Shown here: positions 6,229 through 8,246 of the stretch, piece after piece | Position numbering within the stretch: position 1 is the first letter of the stretch | Layout of the letters: the number at the start of each line of letters is the position of its first letter | Source of the DNA: Planctomycetes bacterium UBA4800 | GTDB lineage: Bacteria; Planctomycetota; UBA8108; UBA8890; UBA8898 | NCBI GenBank assembly: GCA_002402755.1 | Contig: DHGK01000052.1 | Coordinates: 590-8,835 of the forward strand | DNA: 8,246 nt | Reading direction: 5' to 3' | Translations under genes and position numbers: made by a program | Notes under the pieces: generated by a model | What the model was told of the DNA's origin: nothing | Seen by the model: the letters and a program-made list of their open reading frames with translations, nothing else | Database searches by the model: none

Positions 6229-6256
6229 ATCATAGGGGGCGCGCGGCCGGCGTCAA
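6229..6256 (-). promoter_or_regulatory. Strong sigma70-type promoter of the nrnA-ubiB operon
   Basis: On the minus strand TTGACG (6256-6251, 5 of 6 matches) is followed after 16 bp by TATGAT (6234-6229, 5 of 6). This is the best promoter in the window. Transcription would start near 6222, leaving a leader of about 88 nt before GTG 6134. The -10 box contains the tandem ATG codons of the longer open frame, which argues against those codons as starts. Confidence 0.7.
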
Positions 6257-6267
6257 CCGCGGGCCGG

Positions 6268-6283
6268 GGCCGCGCGCGCGGCC
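6268..6283. repeat. 16-nt perfect palindrome between divergent promoters
   Basis: GGCCGCGCGCGCGGCC is its own reverse complement and lies between the -35 boxes of the nrnA operon (6251-6256) and carB (6314-6319). Its alternating GC core could be a regulator site or a Z-DNA-prone tract, but short GC palindromes are common in DNA of this composition. Confidence 0.6.
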
Positions 6284-6313
6284 GGCTGCGCCGGCGCGGC
6301 GCTCTCCCCGCGC

Positions 6314-6342
6314 TTGTCATTGCCGGGCGCGGATGGTACGGT
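6314..6342 (+). promoter_or_regulatory. sigma70-type extended -10 promoter of carB
   Basis: TTGTCA (6314-6319, 5 of 6 matches) is followed after exactly 17 bp by TACGGT (6337-6342), which keeps the conserved T1, A2 and T6. A TG at 6334-6335 makes an extended -10. Transcription would start near 6349. The design, a -35 box plus a 17-bp spacer plus TGn before a C-containing -10, is like that of the porin-like gene's promoter, which adds weight to both. Confidence 0.6.
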
Positions 6343-6354
6343 AAGGGCTATTTT

Positions 6355-6366
6355 GGAGCGCGCTCC
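6355..6366 (+). repeat. 12-nt palindrome at the predicted carB transcription start
   Basis: GGAGCGCGCTCC is a perfect palindrome directly after TTTT, about 6-17 nt downstream of the predicted start site. It could be an operator or a small 5' hairpin (4-bp stem, CGCG loop). Confidence 0.4.
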
Positions 6367-6390
6367 GCCGGCCGGAGAGCCGTCGCGCGG

Positions 6391-6420
6391 CGTTCGGGCC
6401 GCGCGCGTCCGGGCCGAACG
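6391..6420 (+). repeat. Inverted repeat 1 in the carB leader
   Basis: CGTTCGG (6391-6397) pairs with CCGAACG (6414-6420) across a 16-nt GC-rich loop. The same CGTTCG/CGAACG arms recur in the next inverted repeat. No T run follows. Confidence 0.45.
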
Positions 6421-6441
6421 ATCGGGCCGCCGAGGAAGCGG

Positions 6442-6469
6442 CGGACGTTCGTCCGGCTCCGTCCGAACG
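6442..6469 (+). repeat. Inverted repeat 2 in the carB leader, with alternative pairings
   Basis: CGGACG (6442-6447) and CGTCCG (6450-6455) form a tight hairpin, while CGTTCG (6446-6451) can instead pair with CGAACG (6464-6469). The two pairings share bases and exclude each other. The second uses the same arm sequences as the repeat at 6391-6420. Confidence 0.45.
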
Positions 6470-6495
6470 GGTGCGCGCGAGCGAGAGTGCCGACC

Positions 6496-8246
<1,751 letters not shown>

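Larger units (their letters stand above)
6135..6495. other. 361-bp divergent intergenic control region (nrnA operon / carB)
   Basis: No gene is supported here. From left to right it holds the GC-rich nrnA leader (6135-6222), the nrnA operon promoter (6229-6256), a GC block with a 16-nt palindrome (6268-6283), the carB promoter (6314-6342), and a carB leader of about 147 nt with three inverted repeats (6355-6366, 6391-6420, 6442-6469). Arg/Gly/Pro-rich frames crossing it look like GC-driven noise. Confidence 0.7.

Noticed and set aside
5115..6344. A 409-codon plus-strand frame opposite the nrnA-like gene
   Set aside because: It mirrors the DHH phosphoesterase codons and shows no motif of its own.
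6370..6390. Faint likeness of CCGGAGAGCCG in the carB leader to a PyrR-binding hairpin loop
   Set aside because: Only a few bases agree with the PyrR consensus, and there is no downstream intrinsic terminator with a T run, so PyrR attenuation is not supported.

Overview
The window is GC-rich DNA with dense gene packing, from a diderm (Gram-negative-type) bacterium: it encodes an outer-membrane beta-barrel protein with a signal peptide and a terminal Phe, and ordinary sigma70-like promoters can be read. I cannot place the organism further; the gene set would suit a proteobacterium or one of several uncultured diderm phyla. Every complete gene has an intact frame. I see no tRNA, rRNA, CRISPR array, insertion sequence or phage gene.

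Layout, left to right. (1) 1-967, minus: the first 322 codons of miaB (tRNA ms2i6A methylthiotransferase); its 3' end lies beyond the left edge. (2) 968-1175: a divergent promoter region. The miaB -10 box lies so close to the ATG that its mRNA is probably leaderless. The opposite gene has an extended -10 promoter and a long leader with a 9-bp hairpin just before its ribosome binding site. (3) 1176-2456, plus: a DcaP-like porin-type outer-membrane protein. (4) 2614-3051, plus: a small tetratricopeptide-repeat protein with a possible six-codon upstream ORF overlapping its start. (5) 3082-6134, minus: a three-gene operon transcribed nrnA-like DHH phosphoesterase -> 113-residue phasin/UbiK-like coiled-coil protein -> UbiB/ABC1 atypical kinase. 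The first two genes overlap by 79 nt. A near-consensus promoter (TTGACG-16-TATGAT) heads the operon and decides the nrnA start. (6) 6135-6495: a 361-bp divergent control region with both promoters, a 16-nt perfect palindrome between them, and several inverted repeats in the carB leader. (7) 6496-8246, plus: the first 583 codons of carB (carbamoyl-phosphate synthase large subunit), running off the right edge.

Most genes are housekeeping: tRNA modification, nanoRNA/pAp turnover, a membrane-bound kinase-like protein linked to quinone or lipid metabolism, and carbamoyl phosphate for pyrimidines and arginine. I do not see a clear new defence, mobile or biosynthetic system. The parts most worth a second look are the UbiB/coiled-coil pair, which may be a UbiB accessory system in which the small protein is not a true PHA phasin, the overlapping nrnA/coiled-coil reading frames, the apparently leaderless miaB, and the structured carB leader.
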